NCBI GenBank assembly: GCA_963819975.1
Contig: CAWFYE010000004.1
Coordinates: 186,001-250,000 of the forward strand
Origin: Palsa-1392 sp963819975
GTDB taxonomy: Bacteria; Verrucomicrobiota; Verrucomicrobiia; Chthoniobacterales; UBA10450
Reading direction: 5' to 3'
DNA: 64,000 nt
The notes beneath the pieces were generated by a model. It worked only from the letters and a program-made list of their open reading frames with translations. It was not told where the DNA came from and ran no database searches. Numbering within the stretch: position 1 is the first letter of the stretch; every line of letters starts with the position of its first letter. This document shows, piece by piece, positions 7,880 through 17,080 of this stretch. Both the position numbers and the translations under genes were made by a program.

Positions 7880-9759
7880 GCTGTCGCCGCGGTGGCTTTT
7901 TCCCACTCGGCGGTGAGGCGCTCCAGCTCGCCCGAGACGGCCGAAAGTTCGCGGTTGATCGCGACTGCGCGTCCGCCGGCTTCGTAAACGGTTGGATCTT
8001 CCAGCTCGATGGCCAGCTCCTTTTGCTGACCTTCCAGGGTGGCGATGTGCATCTCCAGTTCCTGGACGCGTTTCGCCCGCTCGCGTTCCTCTTTGGCGAG
8101 CGCTTTGCGTACTTCGGCTTCGGCGCGCTTCTGGGCTTTTTGTTCGCGCAATCCCGGTTTGTAGCCGGGGACGCTGACCCCGGCGCCGGCCTCACCGCGG
8201 GCGGCTACAGCCGGTTGTTCATTCGTTAGCCCATTGCCCGAAGTGAGCGCCGCTCGCTCGGAGGTGGCCCGCGATTTATCGAGGTAATACTGGTAATCGC
8301 CCGCGTAGGGGGTGAGCCGGCCGGCGTTGATGTGCAGGACGCTGCCCGCGATGGCGCGGATGAAGTGCACGTCGTGACTGATGAAAATGAGAGTTCCTTC
8401 GTATTGGCGGAGCGCGCCGATGAGGGCATCGATCGAGCCGACGTCGAGGTGGGTGGTCGGCTCGTCCATGAGAAGGAGATTGGGCGGGTAAAGGAGCAAC
8501 TTCACGAGCGCCAGGCGCGATTTCTCTCCGCCACTCAGCACGCCGACGGTCTTGAAAACATCGTCACCGCGGAAAAGAAACGAGCCGAGCACCGTGCGCG
8601 CGGTCTGCTCCGAGACCGGCTCGGGAACGTCGAGCACGCTTTCCAGCACCGTATGCCTGACATTGAGCATCTCGACCCGGTGCTGCGAGAAATAGCCGAC
8701 GCGCACATTGTGTCCGGGCTGGCGCTCGCCCTTTTGCACCGGGAGAACACCCGCCAGTAGTTTAAGCAGGGTCGATTTGCCGGCGCCGTTAGGCCCGACC
8801 AGGACCGTGCGCTGGCCACGCTCAGCTTCGAAATTCAACGACTCATAAACAACGAGATCGCCGTAAGCGTGCCGCACGTCCTTGAGCGTGATCGCGCGCA
8901 AGCCACTCCGCGGCGGCTGCGGGAAATGGAACTTGATCGTCTTCGCCTGCGCGACGGGCGCGGCGATTTTCTCCATTCGATCGATCTGCTTCAGCTTGCT
9001 CTGGGCCTGCGATGCCTTGCTCGCCTTCGCCCGGAAGCGATCGGCGAAACGCTGAAGCGATTCGATCTCCTTCTGCTGGTTTTTGTACGCCGCGAGCTGC
9101 CGCTCTTCGCGCGCCGCCTTTTGTTCGACGTAGCTATCCCAGTTGCCGCGGTAACGGATCAATTTCGCCTGCGCAATCTCGACGATGCTGCCGACAAGCG
9201 CGTTCAGGAACTCGCGATCGTGCGAGATCATGAGGATCGCGCCGGGATAGGTTTGCAAATAATTCTGGAACCAGACCAGCGAATCGAGATCGAGGTGGTT
9301 GGTCGGTTCGTCGAGGAGTAGAAGATCTGGTTCCAGCACGAGGAGACGCGCCAGGTGGGCGCGCATGATCCAGCCGCCGCTCAGCGCACTCGCCGGCCGA
9401 ACGAAATCGCTCTCTTGAAAAGCGAGGCCGGCGAGGACACGCTTGGCTTTCGGTTCGATCTCCCAGTCGTGTTCTTCTTCCAACTGCTGGTGCGATTTCC
9501 CGCAGGCCAGTTCGAGCACTGATTCGTCGAAGACGGCGGCCGTCTCCTGCGGCAGATAACCGAGCGTCGCATTTTTCTCGAGCGAGACCTTCCCCGCATC
9601 GGGCGATGCCTCGTCGAGGATGAGGGAGAAGAGGGTCGATTTTCCGGCGCCATTCGGTCCGACCAGCCCCACCCGATCGCCACGATTCACCTGGAGCGAG
9701 ACATCCTCGAAGAGGACGCGCCCGGCGAAAGATTTGGAAACTTGTGAAACGGTCAGCAT
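7876..9759 (-). CDS. ABC-F family ATP-binding protein (Uup/YbiT/EttA-like)
   Basis: About 627 residues with two ABC ATPase domains and no membrane spans. Walker A motifs are GPNGAGKST in each half. Signatures are LSGGWIMRAHLARLL and LSGGEKSRLALVKLL, each followed by DEPTNHLD and DEPTTHLD. An interdomain linker is rich in basic residues (RFADRFRAKASKASQAQSK), and a C-terminal coiled coil (KEERERAKRVQELEMHIATL) recalls Uup. I start at MLTVSQVSKSF rather than 17 codons upstream because this is the usual family start. ABC-F proteins act on the ribosome E site, or on DNA or replication in the case of Uup. The subfamily here is not certain. Confidence 0.88.
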   Translation of the reverse strand: MLTVSQVSKSFAGRVLFEDVSLQVNRGDRVGLVGPNGAGKSTLFSLILDEASPDAGKVSLEKNATLGYLPQETAAVFDESVLELACGKSHQQLEEEHDWEIEPKAKRVLAGLAFQESDFVRPASALSGGWIMRAHLARLLVLEPDLLLLDEPTNHLDLDSLVWFQNYLQTYPGAILMISHDREFLNALVGSIVEIAQAKLIRYRGNWDSYVEQKAAREERQLAAYKNQQKEIESLQRFADRFRAKASKASQAQSKLKQIDRMEKIAAPVAQAKTIKFHFPQPPRSGLRAITLKDVRHAYGDLVVYESLNFEAERGQRTVLVGPNGAGKSTLLKLLAGVLPVQKGERQPGHNVRVGYFSQHRVEMLNVRHTVLESVLDVPEPVSEQTARTVLGSFLFRGDDVFKTVGVLSGGEKSRLALVKLLLYPPNLLLMDEPTTHLDVGSIDALIGALRQYEGTLIFISHDVHFIRAIAGSVLHINAGRLTPYAGDYQYYLDKSRATSERAALTSGNGLTNEQPAVAARGEAGAGVSVPGYKPGLREQKAQKRAEAEVRKALAKEERERAKRVQELEMHIATLEGQQKELAIELEDPTVYEAGGRAVAINRELSAVSGELERLTAEWEKATAATA

Positions 9760-9875
9760 CGAAAAATGAGGGGAACTGTTCCTGCGAAGAGAGGGAGCGC
9801 AACCGCCCATTCGTGCTCATGCTCGACAGGGCACCGTCGCCTTGGCACATGATTGTCACGTGATTTTGATCGCGA

Positions 9876-9892
9876 CGCCAAATTTTTTGGCG
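9876..9892. promoter_or_regulatory. perfect 7-bp inverted repeat upstream of the hydrolase operon
   Basis: CGCCAAA, a 3-nt T loop and TTTGGCG form a perfect palindrome 31 bp before the start codon of the alpha/beta hydrolase at 9924. It could be an operator or a 5'-UTR hairpin. It is not followed by a gene end on the plus strand, so a terminator role is less likely. Confidence 0.4.
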
Positions 9893-9923
9893 AAACTGCC
9901 CTTCTACAACAAAGGAAAAATCA

Positions 9924-10748
9924 ATGAGCACAATCACAACCGAGGATGGAACGCAGATTTACTTCAAGGATTGGGGCCAGGGACAGCCCGTCGTCTTCAG
10001 CCACGGCTGGCCGCTCTCGGCCGATGACTGGGACGCGCAGTTGCTCTTCTTCCTCAATCACGGCTATCGCGTCATCGCCCACGACCGCCGCGGCCACGGC
10101 CGCTCTTCCCAAACGGCCGAGGGCCACGACATGGATCATTACGCCGACGACCTTGCCGCTTTGACCGCGCATCTGGATCTGAAGGACGCGATTCACGTCG
10201 GCCATTCCACCGGCGGCGGCGAGGTGGTGCACTATCTGGCGCGGCACGGCGAAAGCCGGGTGCAGAAGGCGGCCATCATCAGCGCGGTGCCGCCGCTGAT
10301 GCTGAAGACGGAGGCCAATCCCAACGGTCTTCCGAAAAAAGTATTCGACGACTTTCAGGTGGCGCTCGCCGCCAATCGCTCGCAGTTCTATCGCGACATC
10401 GCAGCCGGGCCCTTCTACAACTACGACCGCCCAGGCGTGAAATCTTCCGAGGCGACCATCCAGAACTGGTGGCGCCAGGGCATGATGGGCGGCGCCAAGG
10501 CGCATTACGACGGCATCGTTGCCTTCTCGCAGACCGATTTCACCGAGGACCTGAAGAAAATCACCGTGCCGGTGCTGGTGATGCACAGCGAAGACGATCA
10601 GATCGTGCCCTACGTCGCTGCGGGGCCGTTATCGGCCAAGCTGCTGAAGAACGGGACGCTCAAAACCTACCAAGGATTCCCGCACGGCATGCCGACGACG
10701 CAGGCCGAGACGATCAACGCCGACCTGCTGGCGTTTATCCAGGGCTGA
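9924..10748 (+). CDS. alpha/beta hydrolase, non-heme chloroperoxidase-like
   Basis: 274 residues. It has the oxyanion block VVFSHGWPLSADDWDAQ, the DRRGHGRSS segment, the nucleophile elbow GHSTGGGE (Ser), an acidic residue in HSEDDQIVPY and a final His in FPHGMP. These are the features of cofactor-free haloperoxidase/esterase family members, which are mostly esterases in practice. The start has a good ribosome-binding site (AAAGGA). It is first in a three-gene operon with the MBL protein (20-bp gap) and the DUF302 protein. Confidence 0.88.
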   Translation: MSTITTEDGTQIYFKDWGQGQPVVFSHGWPLSADDWDAQLLFFLNHGYRVIAHDRRGHGRSSQTAEGHDMDHYADDLAALTAHLDLKDAIHVGHSTGGGEVVHYLARHGESRVQKAAIISAVPPLMLKTEANPNGLPKKVFDDFQVALAANRSQFYRDIAAGPFYNYDRPGVKSSEATIQNWWRQGMMGGAKAHYDGIVAFSQTDFTEDLKKITVPVLVMHSEDDQIVPYVAAGPLSAKLLKNGTLKTYQGFPHGMPTTQAETINADLLAFIQG

Positions 10749-10768
10749 CTCAAAGCAAGCTAATCGTC

Positions 10769-11725
10769 ATGAAGACGAAGCAATTCCACCGCGTTTCACG
10801 GCGCTCCTTTCTGACCTCTGCCGCCGTGGCAACTGCCGGCGTCTGGCTAATGCCGCGCCGGCTCTTCGCTAAGGGCGAAAGCCCGGTCATCACCATCCGA
10901 CGCGAAGCCGCCACCGCTAAAATCAACGTCACGAAACTGCGCGGGAACGTGAGCGTTCTTGAGGGCTCGGGTGGAAACATCGCCGTTCTGACCGGGCGCG
11001 ACGGAAAGCTTCTGGTCGACGCCGGGATCACGGCGTCGCGTCCAAGAATCACCGAGGCGCTCGACAGCCTGAGCGACGATCCGGTCAAACATCTGATCAA
11101 TTCGCATTGGCATTTCGATCACACGGACGGCAACGAATGGCTTCATTCTGTCGGTGCCGAAATCACCGCGCAGGAGAACACGCGGAAACACCTCGCCGTC
11201 ACGACTCGGGTTGAAGATTGGAATTTCACCTTCCCGCCGGCACCGGCGGGGGCTTTGCCGACCAGCGAGTTTGCGAGCGAGAAAACGCTCCAGCTCAACG
11301 GAGCCACGCTCGCCCTTAAGTACTACCCGCCGGCGCATACCGACAGTGACATTTCGGTCGAATTCACGGAGGCCGACATCCTTCACGTGGCCGACACCTT
11401 TTGGAACGGCTATTTCCCGTTCATCGATTATTCCACCGGCGGCAGCATCGACGGAATGATTCACGCGGCGGAGGCAAACGTGGCCAGGGTCACGGACAAG
11501 ACCATCGTGATTCCGGGTCATGGTCCGATCGGCAACAAGGCTCAACTGATTGCCTTCCGCGACATGCTCGTGACCGTGCGCGCGAAAATCGGTTTGCTCA
11601 AGAAGGCAGGTAGGAGCCTCGGCGAGATCCTGGCGGCGAAACCAACCGCCGGCTACGACGAAAAATGGGGTGGGTTCGTCATCGATGGGAAAACCTTCAC
11701 CCGACTCGTTTATGCCGGCATCTAA
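10769..11725 (+). CDS. exported metallo-beta-lactamase-fold hydrolase
   Basis: 318 residues. The N-terminus has a twin-arginine signal (SRRSFLTSAAVATAG), so the folded enzyme is probably exported by Tat. The zinc-binding HxHxDH motif is SHWHFDHTDG. Further metal ligands are His in YYPPAHTDSD, Asp in HVADTFWNG and His in VIPGHGP. Members of this MBL branch include lactonase and alkylsulfatase-like hydrolases, but the substrate is unknown. It follows the hydrolase gene closely, and its last 14 bp overlap the DUF302 gene. Confidence 0.85.
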   Translation: MKTKQFHRVSRRSFLTSAAVATAGVWLMPRRLFAKGESPVITIRREAATAKINVTKLRGNVSVLEGSGGNIAVLTGRDGKLLVDAGITASRPRITEALDSLSDDPVKHLINSHWHFDHTDGNEWLHSVGAEITAQENTRKHLAVTTRVEDWNFTFPPAPAGALPTSEFASEKTLQLNGATLALKYYPPAHTDSDISVEFTEADILHVADTFWNGYFPFIDYSTGGSIDGMIHAAEANVARVTDKTIVIPGHGPIGNKAQLIAFRDMLVTVRAKIGLLKKAGRSLGEILAAKPTAGYDEKWGGFVIDGKTFTRLVYAGI

Positions 11726-12122
11726 AGGGTTGGCGACAATCGCGTCTGACTTTGGCCCAAAGGAGACGATGGACCGGCTCGAAAATGAAGTCCGCGCCAA
11801 AGGTCTGAACGTCTTTGCGCGGATCGATCACGCGGCCGGCGCGAAAGAAGCGGGGCTCGATCTGCGGCCGACCGAACTCATCATCTTTGGTAACGCCCGC
11901 GGCGGCACTCCGCTCATGCAGGCCGCCCAGACGGTCGGAATGGATCTGCCATTAAAAGCTTTGGTCTGGCAGGATGAAACGGGCAAGACCTGGCTTTCCT
12001 ATAACGAGCCCGCGTGGATCGCCGAGCGATATGGCCTGAGCACGGCCGGACAAGTCGTGAGCAATCTAACCGCTGCCCTGACTGCAGTGACGCGCGCGGC
12101 GGCGGAGGCTCATCCCGACTAA
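11712..12122 (+). CDS. DUF302 family protein
   Basis: 136 residues. The start at 11712 (MPASKGLATIASDFGPKETMDRL) is chosen because it gives the full DUF302 N-terminus and overlaps the preceding stop by 14 bp, a sign of translational coupling. The signature LRPTELIIFGNARGGTPLMQ and LPLKALVWQDETGKTWLSYN are characteristic. DUF302 forms a small alpha/beta dimer of unknown function. It is often linked to redox or stress genes. Confidence 0.85.
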   Translation: MPASKGLATIASDFGPKETMDRLENEVRAKGLNVFARIDHAAGAKEAGLDLRPTELIIFGNARGGTPLMQAAQTVGMDLPLKALVWQDETGKTWLSYNEPAWIAERYGLSTAGQVVSNLTAALTAVTRAAAEAHPD

Positions 12123-12147
12123 GCGATCGTCGAGGCTCGTTGCGTGA

Positions 12148-12795
12148 TCAGGCGTGGGCGTTCCAGAGGCGTTTGCGGAAGTAATCTTTCCAGCTCTCGG
12201 GAAGTGCCGGCAGCTCGGTGGCGCGGCGCAGCAGGTCCTGGCTCTGAGAATCGAGGGCGTAAAGGTTCGTAATATCAAGAGTCGTTAGGCCACCCACCGC
12301 TCGCTCGATGACCTCGATCGGGTCGCCGGCTGCGACTTCCCCCTCACGCTGCACCGCGAGATAAAAGCCGGTTTTTTTACTTTGCAGGAATCGCTTCACC
12401 AGGTCCGGACGATTGAAGCGAATCCCGAGCTTGTAACACGGCATGCGCGGCTGGGTGACGATCAACTCCGCCGAACCGATGCGATAGCGGTCTCCAATTT
12501 CCACCTCTTCTTCGCGCAGACCTTCACTCGTAAAGTTTTCGCCAAATGCTCCCCAGGCGAGATCAGCTCCCGGAAGCTCGCTTTGCCAAAACGCGTAGTG
12601 CTCGCTCGGGTAAACGTAAACAGCTTTGTCGACTCCGCCGTGCACCGAAAGATCGGATTGCTGATCGCCCTCCAGATTGAGCGTGGCAACGTGCACCCGA
12701 CCTTCCACAGGCTTTTTCCAAATCGAGGTCTTCACAGTCCGACCGTGCCATGTGACTTCTCGTGGGAGACCGACGTTGACAGAAATGATTTTCAT
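12148..12795 (-). CDS. MOSC domain protein (YiiM-like)
   Basis: 215 residues. The MOSC core shows LEGDQQSDLSVHGGVDKAVYVYP, then WGAFGENFTSEGL, and VTQPRMPCYKLGIRF containing the conserved Cys. These are the hallmarks of the YiiM/MOSC branch, which handles molybdenum-cofactor sulfur or reduces N-hydroxylated compounds with a partner reductase. I place the start at MKIISVNVGLPREV; the upstream codons run into the tRNA gene region. Confidence 0.88.
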   Translation of the reverse strand: MKIISVNVGLPREVTWHGRTVKTSIWKKPVEGRVHVATLNLEGDQQSDLSVHGGVDKAVYVYPSEHYAFWQSELPGADLAWGAFGENFTSEGLREEEVEIGDRYRIGSAELIVTQPRMPCYKLGIRFNRPDLVKRFLQSKKTGFYLAVQREGEVAAGDPIEVIERAVGGLTTLDITNLYALDSQSQDLLRRATELPALPESWKDYFRKRLWNAHA

Positions 12796-12896
12796 GGCGG
12801 CCGCCTTTCCGGTTGCTCCTCCGACGAGGGAACCACGTGCCGCGACTCGAGAGCAAGCAGCAAGTGAGAAGTCGAACCTGTGGGCGAGTTTGGGGG

Positions 12897-12980
12897 TGCC
12901 GGCGGAGGGGATCGAACCCACACACCCTTGCGAGTACCAGATTTTGAGTCTGGCGCGTCTGCCAGTTCCGCCACGCCGGC
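12897..12980 (-). tRNA. tRNA-Leu (anticodon CAA)
   Basis: On the minus strand the 84-nt sequence starts GCCGGCGTGGCGGAACTGGC and ends with the acceptor partner CGCCGGC plus discriminator A. The anticodon stem-loop is CCAGA-CTCAAAA-TCTGG, giving anticodon CAA (reads UUG). The variable arm is long, as expected for a class II tRNA. The T-arm GGGTTCGATCCC is canonical. CCA is not encoded. Confidence 0.95.
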
Positions 12981-13042
12981 TTTGCAGCGAGATATCGCTT
13001 TAGCAGCGGAAAGGTCGCCCGCAATCGAAAAGTGCGCCGGAA

Positions 13043-14032
13043 TCAGCGCGCCGGCGCCGTGAGCAGGCCGCGTTCACGCAGCCACGTGAAAGCTCGCGGA
13101 ATCATGCCGTAGCCAAAATGCGCCTGTGGCACCGTGATTAATTCCGACCCCGGCCAGGAATCGCGCAAAGCCTCCAGGTCCGCCAGGCGCACGATGCGAT
13201 CGTAGGTGCCGGCGACGATGAGAGTTCGTTCCGCCACATCTCCGGCCGGGGGCGCGCGCAGCGGCGAGGAGAGGTGCGCATGGCGATCGATTAATGCGCG
13301 TTCCAATCCGGCCCGGACGAGTTGCCCGCGAATCGTCCAACTCGTCGGACCTTCGTAGAGCGCGTAGCCGATGTTGACCATCGGAGCAAGCAGGGCAAGA
13401 AAACGCAGGTCGGACTCGAGCGAAGCCAGCAGAGCGCCAATCCAGCCGCCGTAGCTCGTCCCCAGGATTCCAAATTCCCGGCTACCCTGCGCGCGCAGCC
13501 AGACGAGAAGCTGCCGGATCTCGACCACCGCCTGGCGCAATGTGTCGCCGGTGAGCAGAAGATCCGCGGTGCAGCACAGCTCCCCGTTCAGATGTCCGGG
13601 CGGGCGGCGGGAATAATGGAAAGGAAGATGAACAAAGGCGGCATTCCACCCGAGCGCATTGAAGTGCCGCGCCCACCGCTGGTAACCCGCGTCCGAGGCA
13701 GACATGAGCGCGTGCAGCATGATCACGGTCGGCGCAGCGGGCCGAATACGGAAGAGAGCGACGTGCGCCCGTCCATTCATCGGAAAAGTCGCCACCGACT
13801 CGGCCGGGCTCGACCAGCGGATGGTTTCCGCTCCCTCGCCGCGGAAATCCCGCATCGTCGCGGGCAGCGCGAAATGCTCGGCCCGCGTCTGGCGTTCGCA
13901 CATCGTGAAATATTTCTCGGCCGCCGCCCGGGTCGAAATCCGCTCGGCATGCCGCCGGTGAAGGAGGGCGAGCGATCCGCAAAGCACTTGATCGACCGCC
14001 AGTCCGAAACCGCGATGGAGAAACGTTCGCAT
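13043..14032 (-). CDS. alpha/beta hydrolase of unknown substrate
   Basis: 329 residues. The fold is supported by VIMLHALMSASDAGYQRWA, the nucleophile elbow GTSYGGWIGA (Ser), an acid in IVAGTYDRIVR and a His in PQAHFGYG. There is no signal peptide. The first 17 residues (MRTFLHRGFGLAVDQVL) are nearly the same as a stranded fragment at 24776-24818, next to the second copy of the acyltransferase gene, so this gene was once part of a duplicated pair. It lies upstream of an acyltransferase ruin (14044-14253). Confidence 0.75.
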   Translation of the reverse strand: MRTFLHRGFGLAVDQVLCGSLALLHRRHAERISTRAAAEKYFTMCERQTRAEHFALPATMRDFRGEGAETIRWSSPAESVATFPMNGRAHVALFRIRPAAPTVIMLHALMSASDAGYQRWARHFNALGWNAAFVHLPFHYSRRPPGHLNGELCCTADLLLTGDTLRQAVVEIRQLLVWLRAQGSREFGILGTSYGGWIGALLASLESDLRFLALLAPMVNIGYALYEGPTSWTIRGQLVRAGLERALIDRHAHLSSPLRAPPAGDVAERTLIVAGTYDRIVRLADLEALRDSWPGSELITVPQAHFGYGMIPRAFTWLRERGLLTAPAR

Positions 14033-14043
14033 CTCGTTAGTCG

Positions 14044-14253
14044 TTAGGCAACGGCGTCCCAGCCCTTGCGCCGTTGTGGCGTGGCCGGCAGATCATCGGA
14101 TTGCAGATCGAAGTGCGAGATGTGATTGGCGGCCATGACGGCGGCGTCCAGCGGCTCGGCCGCCCCAGGCACGCACCAAGTGTGAACCCGGGCGAATAGA
14201 CTCGCTGTCAGGCGCGCCGCACTTCGTGAAAGACTATAGCACCAGTTGCTCAC
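14044..14253 (-). pseudogene. internally deleted PlsC-type acyltransferase
   Basis: The 69-residue reading frame joins the first part of a lysophospholipid acyltransferase (through ANHISHFD, the HX4D active-site motif) directly to its last 20 residues (LQSDDLPATPQRRKG). The intact paralog at 24834-25523 has the same N-terminus (SNHISHFD) and C-terminus (LKADDLPTTPQER) with about 160 residues between. The two break points share a short similar sequence (CGAAGTGCGA-like), consistent with a microhomology deletion. The frame is kept, but the protein lacks the glycerol-phosphate-binding FPEGG block and cannot be an active enzyme. Confidence 0.8.
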
Positions 14254-14270
14254 CCGGAAGCGAACGGCGG

Positions 14271-14873
14271 CTAGACCGCAAACGGCTCGAGGCCGCGCGG
14301 CGGCCCAAGAACTTCGCGCAGGATGATCGCCCGGCGCACGCTGCCCCGGGAACGAAGAGTTGCGCCTAACGAACCTGTGGGAGCGGGCTGTCGCGATGCA
14401 GTTCGGTCGACGACCGTAGAGGGGGAGAGTGTCGCCGGCTGCATCGCGACTCCGATCTCAGGCTGTGACGGCGCCACGGTCACCACGGTCGGTAACGGCG
14501 GCGGAGCCGGCTGCACCGGCGGCGGTCTCAGGTCTTCGGGCGTGGTGACAAGAGGCGGCAGCGGTTGGGCCCAACTGCGCTTCACTTTTGCCTTCGGCGG
14601 TGCGGGCGGCGGCGATGCAGTGACAACGCGGCGCCGGCGAACGGGCGGAGGCGGCTGCGTCCCCGGCGGCATCCCGAGTGCCTCGAGGAACCGGCGCACC
14701 CGTTCCTCTTCACTCTGCGGCGGCGGTCGCTGTGGAGGCGCCTGTTCGTTAGGAACGGATGGATCGGCTTCGCTCTTTTCGCTCTCCGCCCGTTTGCTCT
14801 CCGAGCGGCTGGTGAGCCACTTGATAACAAGTGCCAGCGCGGCGAGAACGAAAAAGATGAGCGTATCGTTCAT
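14271..14873 (-). CDS. membrane-anchored proline-rich protein
   Basis: 200 residues. One N-terminal span (TLIFFVLAALALVIKWLTS) is followed by a long Pro/Arg-rich cytosolic or periplasmic stretch, and a conserved-looking C-terminal tail (RRAIILREVLGPPRGL). I do not recognise a domain. It starts 21 bp downstream of the stop of floA on the same strand, so the two are probably co-transcribed and the product may be a scaffold partner of flotillin-type microdomains (inference). Confidence 0.65.
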   Translation of the reverse strand: MNDTLIFFVLAALALVIKWLTSRSESKRAESEKSEADPSVPNEQAPPQRPPPQSEEERVRRFLEALGMPPGTQPPPPVRRRRVVTASPPPAPPKAKVKRSWAQPLPPLVTTPEDLRPPPVQPAPPPLPTVVTVAPSQPEIGVAMQPATLSPSTVVDRTASRQPAPTGSLGATLRSRGSVRRAIILREVLGPPRGLEPFAV

Positions 14874-14894
14874 CGAAAAAATGACGAGCGGTCG

Positions 14895-15911
14895 TCAGGG
14901 GGTTTCCGTCGTCGGCTTCTCACTCGCGCCGATCGATTCGCGCATCGTGGTGTCGGCCTGGACGTTCTTCATCCTCACGTAATCCATGATCCCAAGATTG
15001 CCGGAACGGAAGGCATCGGCCATCGCTTGCGGAACGAGCGATTCGGCTTCCACGACTTTGGCCCGCATCTCCTGGGTCCTGGCTCGCATTTCCTGCTCGA
15101 CCGCGACGGCTGCGGCACGGCGCACTTCGGCCTTAGCCTGGGCGACGCGCTTGTCGGCATCGGCCTGCTCGGTTTGCAGTTTCGCGCCGATGTTATCGCC
15201 AATGTCGACGTCCGCGATGTCGATCGAGAGAATCTCGAAGGCGGTTCCGCTATCGAGCCCTTTTTGGAGAACAAGCTTGGAGATGCGATCGGGATTTTCG
15301 AGCACGTCCTTGTAGGTGTCGGCCGAGCCGATCGAGGTCACGATCCCCTCGCCCACCCGCGCGATGATCGTCTCCTCGGTCGCGCCGCCGACGAAGCGAT
15401 CGAGATGCGAACGCACGGTGACGCGCGCTTTCACTTTCACCCCGATGCCGTCCTTGGCCACGCCGTCGATCGTGGTCCGGCCCATCGCCGCGCTCGGGAC
15501 GTCGATGATTTTTGGATTGATGCTGGTGCGGACGGCTTCGAGCACGGTTTTGCCGGTGCCCTTGGTCGCGAGATCGATTGCGCAGGCGCGATTGAAATCG
15601 AGCGAGATGCCGGATTTGTCGGCCGCGATCAACGCGAGGATGACGTGCGCGACATCGCCGCCGGCGAGGTAATGCGCCTCGAGCGGATCGCTCGGGATGT
15701 CGAGTCCGGCTTTCACTGCGGTGATGCGGTTGTCGACGATCAAACCGACCGGCACCTTGCGGAGGCGCATGGCGACCATCTTGCCGATTCCGACGGGCGC
15801 GTTGGCGACCCGCGCCCGGAGCCAGAGACCGAAGAAATTAAAAAGAACGACCGCGAGGACGAGGGCGATAACCCCGAGCACTCCGACGCCGAGAAGATAA
15901 AGGGAATCCAT
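14895..15911 (-). CDS. floA: flotillin-like protein FloA
   Basis: 338 residues. The N-terminal membrane loop is LLGVGVLGVIALVLAVVLFN. It is followed by the FloA-specific core VPVGLIVDNRITAVKAGLDI, YLAGGDVAHVILALIAADK and an SPFH-like domain. The Ala/Glu-rich C-terminal helix (AEVRRAAAVAVEQEMRART) is the oligomerisation coil. Length and order match bacterial FloA (YqfA). It organises membrane microdomains and fluidity. Confidence 0.92.
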   Translation of the reverse strand: MDSLYLLGVGVLGVIALVLAVVLFNFFGLWLRARVANAPVGIGKMVAMRLRKVPVGLIVDNRITAVKAGLDIPSDPLEAHYLAGGDVAHVILALIAADKSGISLDFNRACAIDLATKGTGKTVLEAVRTSINPKIIDVPSAAMGRTTIDGVAKDGIGVKVKARVTVRSHLDRFVGGATEETIIARVGEGIVTSIGSADTYKDVLENPDRISKLVLQKGLDSGTAFEILSIDIADVDIGDNIGAKLQTEQADADKRVAQAKAEVRRAAAVAVEQEMRARTQEMRAKVVEAESLVPQAMADAFRSGNLGIMDYVRMKNVQADTTMRESIGASEKPTTETP

Positions 15912-16005
15912 GCCTTGAATTTACGAGAGCGAGCGAAGCGCGGAAAGCGCTATTTGCGTGGGACGTCGCCGCGCATCGCACGACGAATCTTTTTCCACGG
16001 CGGCT

Positions 16006-16989
16006 TTAGGAGAATCCAAGAATCGGATGCGGAATGTACGGTTCCTCCAGCTTCGCGATCTCGTTGGGCGTTAGTTTTACCTCAAGCGCTGCGACGGCGT
16101 CGTCGAGATGCTGCGGCTTCGACGCGCCGATGATCGGCGCAGTCACGGCGGGTTTATGCAGCATCCAGGCAAGCGCGACCTGCGCCCGCGGGATTCCTTT
16201 TGCCTCCGCAATTTCTCCCAGACGATCGACCACCGTGCGGTCGGCCTCGGCGTGTCCCTGGTAAAGTGTTTTGCCGTATTCGTCGGTGACGGAGCGCCCG
16301 CCGCCCGGATCGCTCCAAGGACGCGCGAGATGGCCGCGCGCGAGCGGACTCCAGGGGATCACTCCGATTCCCTCCGCCTCGCAGAGCGGCATCATCTCGC
16401 GCTCTTCTTCGCGGTAGAGTAAATTGTAGTGCGGCTGCATCGAGACGAAACGCGTCCAGCCGTGCCGGTCGGCGAGATGGAGGGCGTGGCAAAGTTGCCA
16501 GGCATACATCGAGGAGGCGCCGATATAGCGTGCCTTACCCGCCTGCACCACGTCGTGCAACGCCTCGAGAGTTTCTTCGATCGGGGTCTCGTAATCCCAG
16601 CGATGGATTTGATACAGGTCCACGTAATCCATCCCGAGGCGGCGCAGGCTGTCGTCGATCGCGGTCATGATCGCTTTGCGGGAAAGGCCGCCGGTATTGG
16701 GCGCGTCGCGCCAGGGAAAGAAGACCTTCGTCGCCACGACCAGCTCGTCGCGCCTCCCCAGCTCGCGCAAGGCGCGGCCGACGATTTCTTCGCTCGTGCC
16801 GTCGGAGTAGGCGTTGGCGGTGTCGAAGAAATTAATCCCAAGATCGAGAGCGCGGGCGAAGAACGGTCGGCTCTGTTCTTCGTTCAAACTCCACGGGTGG
16901 CTGCCGCGCTCCGGCACACCGTAGGTCATGCAACCGAGGCAGATTCGAGAAACTTTGAGGCCGGACCTTCCGAGTCGGGTGTATTCCAT
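16006..16989 (-). CDS. aldo/keto reductase
   Basis: 327 residues with a TIM-barrel AKR pattern: RLGRSGLKVSRICLGCMTYG, the catalytic Asp-Tyr in NFFDTANAYSDGTSEEIVG, Lys in LVVATKVFF and His in LYQIHRWD. GIGVIPWSPLARGHL and PIIGASKPQHLDDAV give the NADPH-binding end. I start at MEYTRLGRSG because upstream residues have no AKR character. The closest layout is the AKR11/13-type reductase branch. The substrate is not known. Confidence 0.9.
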   Translation of the reverse strand: MEYTRLGRSGLKVSRICLGCMTYGVPERGSHPWSLNEEQSRPFFARALDLGINFFDTANAYSDGTSEEIVGRALRELGRRDELVVATKVFFPWRDAPNTGGLSRKAIMTAIDDSLRRLGMDYVDLYQIHRWDYETPIEETLEALHDVVQAGKARYIGASSMYAWQLCHALHLADRHGWTRFVSMQPHYNLLYREEEREMMPLCEAEGIGVIPWSPLARGHLARPWSDPGGGRSVTDEYGKTLYQGHAEADRTVVDRLGEIAEAKGIPRAQVALAWMLHKPAVTAPIIGASKPQHLDDAVAALEVKLTPNEIAKLEEPYIPHPILGFS

Positions 16990-17080
16990 TCGAGAATATA
17001 GCGTGTCTGTAACGAGGTGAGTCAACGATGCGACACAACCAGATGACGCCGCGGGCAGGCGCGTTACTCTTATTTGCCAA

